Below, piece after piece: positions 12,916 to 15,769 of a stretch of 15,769 nucleotides of DNA. How positions within the stretch are numbered: the first letter of the stretch is position 1; each line of letters opens with the position of its first letter. The notes beneath the pieces are model-generated. The model worked only from the letters and a program-made list of their open reading frames with translations, ran no database searches and was not told the DNA's origin. A program made the translations under genes and the position numbers. The DNA is from JBGVSA01 sp047605765 (GTDB taxonomy: Bacteria > Pseudomonadota > Gammaproteobacteria > Burkholderiales > Rhodocyclaceae): assembly GCA_047605765.1 (NCBI GenBank), contig JASGFB010000108.1, forward strand, positions 1-15,769, given 5' to 3'.

Positions 12916-14235
12916 TCAGGGGCGAGCAGACAAGGGTGCAAGCGCGGGCGGCACCCGCAGGCGCAGGCCGGCCTCGTCGTCGATGGCTTCCTCGCTGTCC
13001 GCCAGCACGGCGCTGTAGACGACGATCAATTCGTCGACGACGCCAGCCCAGGTGAAGTGCGCCGCTGCGCGGGCCTGGCCCGCTTCCCCCATCTGGCGGG
13101 CCAGCATCGGCGCATCGTGCAGTTGCGCCAGGCGCTCGGCCACCGCCAGCGGGTTGCGCGGCGGCACCAGGAAGCCGGTGCGTTCATGCTGGACGGTGAG
13201 GCGGATGCCCCCCACGTCGGCGCCGATCACCGGCCGCGCGCAGGCCATCGCCTCGATCGACGTGATGCCGAAGGGCTCGTACCAGGGGGTGGTCACGAAG
13301 ACGTCGGCGGCGCAGTAGAAGTCGGCCAGCTCGTGACGATTGCGCTGGCCCACGAAATACACCTGATCATCGACGCCGGCCTCATACGCCACCGCTCGCA
13401 GATGTGCGAGCTCGGGCGTGTTGGCGGTGTCCACCGCGCGTGCGTTGCCGCCGACCACGTACAGACTGGCATGGATGCCGAAATTGTGGCGCAGCACGCC
13501 GATCGATTCGATGACCGTGTCCACGCCTTTGCGCGGCACCATGCGCCCCAGTTGCAGCACCGAGAATTCGTCCGCCGCCATGCCCAGGCGGTGGCGGGCG
13601 CCGCGCTGCGCGTAGGGACTGAACTCGCTGGCGTCGAAGCCGCAGGGCACGATGTGCGTGCGCCACGGCCTGGCGTCGTGAAGGCGGCGCATGTCCGCCA
13701 GATCCTGCGGGCATTCGGCGATGACGGCGTCGGCTTGGTCCATGACGAGTTGTTCGATGGCGCAGCGCTCGTCCGGAAAACGGTCGGCCGCGCGCTGATG
13801 TTCGCGGCGCACGCCTCCCAGCGCATGGAACGTCACCACCAGCGGGATGCCGAGCGACTGCTTGAGCTGAACGCCCACCAGCGCCGACATGAAGAAGTTG
13901 GCATGGATGAGGTCGTACGACACCGCCTGATGATGGATGAATTCGCGCATCCACTGCATGAAGGCGCCCATGTGGGGGAGGAGGTCTTCCTTGGGGATGC
14001 GCTCGGGCGGGCCGGCCGGCACATTGATCACGCGCAGGCCCGGATACCAGTTGATGACGACCGGCTGGCCAGCGTCGTCACGGCGGCAGAAAACGTCCAC
14101 CAGCCAGCCGCGTGCGGCCAATTGGCGCGCGACGTGTGAAACGTACACATTCTGTCCGCCGGCGTCGATGGCACCGCTTTCGACGAGCGGAGAGGCGTGC
14201 TCACTGATCAAGGCGATGCGCGTGGCGATGGTCAT
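12916..14235 (-). CDS. GT4 family glycosyltransferase
   Basis: A 439-residue GT-B fold, retaining glycosyltransferase. The acceptor-side N-terminal domain has AIDAGGQNVYVSHVARQLAARG (about 22-43), the glycine-rich loop of sucrose-phosphate-synthase- and MshA-like GT4 enzymes, plus YDLIHANFFMSALVG and VVTFHALG. The donor-binding domain carries LGRMVPRKGVDTVIES (about 229-244) and the EX7E motif, Glu320 to Glu328, in YEPFGITSIEAMACARPVIG. It transfers sugar from a nucleotide-sugar donor; donor and acceptor are not identifiable. The start ATG 14235 has AGGGAG four bases upstream, and the family's first strand (TRIALISEHASPL) begins there; the longer reading from 14394 is unsupported. No polysaccharide or lipopolysaccharide genes are nearby, which is unusual for GT4. 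Overall identification is firm. Confidence 0.93.
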   Translation of the reverse strand: MTIATRIALISEHASPLVESGAIDAGGQNVYVSHVARQLAARGWLVDVFCRRDDAGQPVVINWYPGLRVINVPAGPPERIPKEDLLPHMGAFMQWMREFIHHQAVSYDLIHANFFMSALVGVQLKQSLGIPLVVTFHALGGVRREHQRAADRFPDERCAIEQLVMDQADAVIAECPQDLADMRRLHDARPWRTHIVPCGFDASEFSPYAQRGARHRLGMAADEFSVLQLGRMVPRKGVDTVIESIGVLRHNFGIHASLYVVGGNARAVDTANTPELAHLRAVAYEAGVDDQVYFVGQRNRHELADFYCAADVFVTTPWYEPFGITSIEAMACARPVIGADVGGIRLTVQHERTGFLVPPRNPLAVAERLAQLHDAPMLARQMGEAGQARAAAHFTWAGVVDELIVVYSAVLADSEEAIDDEAGLRLRVPPALAPLSARP

Positions 14236-14559
14236 GGCGCTCCCTGGCCTGGGGTGGGTGTCAGCGAGCGCCATCGCAAAGCCTGTGCCTGCGCCGCCGC
14301 AGGCAGGCTGCAGGCGGATGGGCAGGCCGCGACCCAAAATGGTGCGTGGCAGGCGGGTCTGAAGCCGCGTTGCCGGGTGAATCTTGCCGGCCATGCGCAG
14401 AACTTACCGAGCCTGGCCGCCGCGTCGTGCCCTGGCAAGCAAGACGGCGCCTGTTGCCCGCGCAGGGATGCTGTAGGCTATGGCCTTAGCCTTCATCGCA
14501 ACGTGGTTTTGCCGGCACGGAACACGCACGGCTGGTGACGGCGCGCTGCCCGCCGGACC
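14236..14559. other. 324-base divergent intergenic region between the glycosyltransferase and LysR genes
   Basis: No gene is supported here. It contains divergent promoters by position. A perfect hairpin, TGCCTGCG (14286-14293) with CGCAGGCA (14298-14305) and a 4-base loop, lies in the leader of the glycosyltransferase. An inverted repeat at 14475-14492 lies in front of the LysR gene. I cannot assign convincing -35/-10 elements. Confidence 0.4.
14475..14492. promoter_or_regulatory. Inverted repeat upstream of the second LysR gene, possible operator
   Basis: AGGCTA-N6-TAGCCT is an exact interrupted dyad, 68 bases upstream of the LysR start. Its position fits an autoregulatory or divergent operator, but it is not tied to a known consensus. 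Confidence 0.3.
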
Positions 14560-15543
14560 ATGGACCCTCATCTCGATCTGAAGCCGCACCAGTTGCAGTA
14601 CCTCGTCGCCGTGGCCGAACAAGGCAGCCTGCGACAGGCGGCGCAGGTGCTCGGCGTGTCGGCCTCGGCGGTGAGCAAAGGGCTGAAGGAACTCGAAGAC
14701 GTGGCCCGCGTGGCCCTTTTCGAACGCCAGGCGCGCGGCTACGTGTTGTCGGCGGCAGGCCGCATGCTGCTGGTGCGCTCGCGCATGATCCTGGCCGAAA
14801 TGAGCACGGCCATGCAGGAACTCAACGATCTGCAGGCCAGCGCCATCACGCTGCTGCCGATCGGCATCACGCCGTGGATCATGCACACCATCCTGCCGGC
14901 GGTGCTGCAGCGGTTTTCCATCATCCGCCCGGACGTGCGCCTGCATATCCAGGAAGTCCTCGGCACCGATTACGCCGCCCTGCGCGAAGGCGACATCGAC
15001 ATGGCCATCGGCCTGTCGCCCAAGCCCGAATCCAGCCCCGAATTCGTCATCCGGCCGCTGTTCTCGTATGAGCAGGCGGTGGCCTGCCGTGTCGATCATC
15101 CCTGCGCGCATGCCAAGAGCCTGGACAGCCTGGCCGGGCAGGCGTGGATACTGAGCCACACGCTGGAGCAGTACGGCTCGCCGTTCCGCGAATTCTTCCA
15201 GGCCAACTTCGGCGAGGTGCAACCGGGCGTGCGGCCGGCCACGCTGCATTTCACGCGTGCGGCCATGGCGGCCCTGCACATCATCGAGAACAGCGACATG
15301 CTGTCGATCCTGCCATGGCCCCTGATCGAGGCCATGCGCAGCCGCTACAACATCGGCGCGATCCCGATGCGCGACAAGATCATGGAGCGGCAGACCAGCT
15401 TCGTCACCCGTCGCAACACGGCCTGCAACGGCGCCATCGGGCAGTTCGTGGATGTGCTCATGGAGGTCGTCAACGACGCCACGGTGCGCCAGGACGCCTC
15501 GTGGCTGCCGATCTCGCGGGCGGTGGACCTGATCCGGCGCTAA
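14560..15543 (+). CDS. LysR-type transcriptional regulator
   Basis: A 327-residue LysR regulator. The winged helix-turn-helix is at about residues 8-66 (LKPHQLQYLVAVAEQGSLRQAAQVLGVSASAVSKGLKELE), followed by a linker helix and the co-inducer domain (about 97-305), including GDIDMAIGLSPKP and ACRVDHPCAH. The last 25 or so residues (after FVDVLMEVV) are an unusual extension for the family. It is divergent from the GT4 gene and convergent with an amino-acid ABC transporter ATPase 23 bases downstream. Either neighbour could be a target, but nothing in the sequence decides this. The start at 14560 matches the family N-terminus. Confidence 0.93.
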   Translation: MDPHLDLKPHQLQYLVAVAEQGSLRQAAQVLGVSASAVSKGLKELEDVARVALFERQARGYVLSAAGRMLLVRSRMILAEMSTAMQELNDLQASAITLLPIGITPWIMHTILPAVLQRFSIIRPDVRLHIQEVLGTDYAALREGDIDMAIGLSPKPESSPEFVIRPLFSYEQAVACRVDHPCAHAKSLDSLAGQAWILSHTLEQYGSPFREFFQANFGEVQPGVRPATLHFTRAAMAALHIIENSDMLSILPWPLIEAMRSRYNIGAIPMRDKIMERQTSFVTRRNTACNGAIGQFVDVLMEVVNDATVRQDASWLPISRAVDLIRR

Positions 15544-15566
15544 GCCGGCCAGGCCATTTCAATCGC

Positions 15567-15769
15567 TCAGCCGAGCGACGACAGAAACTGCTTGAGTTCG
15601 GGCGTGCGCGGTGCGCCGAACAGCGCCTCGGGCGTCCCCATTTCGTGCACACGGCCCTCGTGCATGAAGATCACGCGGTCGGCCACCTTGCGCGCAAAGT
15701 GCATCTCGTGGGTGACCATCAGCAGCGTCATGCCCTCGTTGGCCAGCGATTCGACCACGCGCAGCACTT
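15567..15769 (-). CDS. Polar amino acid ABC transporter ATP-binding protein, C-terminal part (GlnQ/HisP type)
   Basis: The frame enters from the right edge and ends at TGA 15567, giving about 67 residues. GMTLLMVTHEMHFARKVADRVIFMHEGRVHEMGTPEALF is the H-loop (catalytic switch His in VTHEM) and D-loop-distal end of the polar amino acid ABC ATPases, whose usual length is about 245-260. PRTPELKQFLSSL is the typical C-terminus. It energises uptake of amino acids by a periplasmic-binding-protein system; permease and receptor genes must lie beyond the edge. The first visible codon of the listed frame is a GTG that is internal here, not a start. Confidence 0.93.
   Translation of the reverse strand, partial: VLRVVESLANEGMTLLMVTHEMHFARKVADRVIFMHEGRVHEMGTPEALFGAPRTPELKQFLSSLG

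Noticed and set aside
12307..14139. 610-residue plus-strand open frame
   Set aside because: It runs antisense to the GT4 and SRPBCC genes, is rich in His, Arg, Gln and Asp, as expected of a GC-rich antisense frame, and shows no family motif. The genes on the other strand have clear motifs.
1..15769. CRISPR arrays, insertion sequences, tRNA genes, toxin-antitoxin or phage defence genes
   Set aside because: I looked on both strands and found no direct-repeat array with spacers, terminal inverted repeats flanking a transposase, cloverleaf-like tRNA or recognisable defence protein.

Overview
The window is GC-rich (roughly mid-60s percent by eye), uses G/C-ending codons throughout, and packs genes tightly in both orientations. 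Codon use, the TATACT-type promoter upstream of the yddG-like gene, and the mix of TRAP, LysR, DUF3649/PepSY/DUF3325 and YddG families suggest a betaproteobacterium of the order Burkholderiales. That placement is inference; there is no rRNA or tRNA to test it. I see no insertion sequence, phage gene, CRISPR array, tRNA or plasmid function, so this looks like ordinary chromosome.

Layout. (1) 1-1020, minus strand: a type II secretion pseudopilin pair, gspG followed 8 bases later by gspK, which runs off the left edge; the usual gspH, gspI and gspJ between them are absent. (2) 1321-1776, minus: a small DUF454 membrane protein. (3) 2046-2948, plus: a secreted alpha/beta hydrolase with a TTG start and a strong downstream hairpin. 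(4) 3088-4044, plus: a YddG-type aromatic amino acid exporter. (5) 4194-4841, plus: an atypical SDR/NAD(P)-binding protein. (6) 5113-6102, plus: an orphan TRAP substrate-binding protein ending in a 22-base palindrome. (7) 6159-8468, minus: a three-gene membrane operon, DUF3649 - PepSY - DUF3325, behind a clear Fur box, probably the ferric-reductase part of a siderophore-iron uptake route. (8) 8566-11540: a LysR regulator divergent from a DJ-1/PfpI (Hsp31-like) protein and a YqjM-type old yellow enzyme, with an intrinsic terminator between the last two; this looks like a reactive-carbonyl or electrophile-handling locus. (9) 11556-14235, minus: a lipoprotein of unknown function, an AHSA1/SRPBCC protein and a GT4 glycosyltransferase, separated by gaps of about 90-130 bases. 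(10) 14560-15543, plus: a second LysR regulator, convergent with the C-terminal end of an amino-acid ABC transporter ATPase that leaves the window on the right.

The most coherent units are the Fur-controlled DUF3649/PepSY/DUF3325 operon and the LysR / DJ-1 / OYE locus. The most unusual arrangement is gspG joined directly to gspK. I found nothing I would call a wholly new system.
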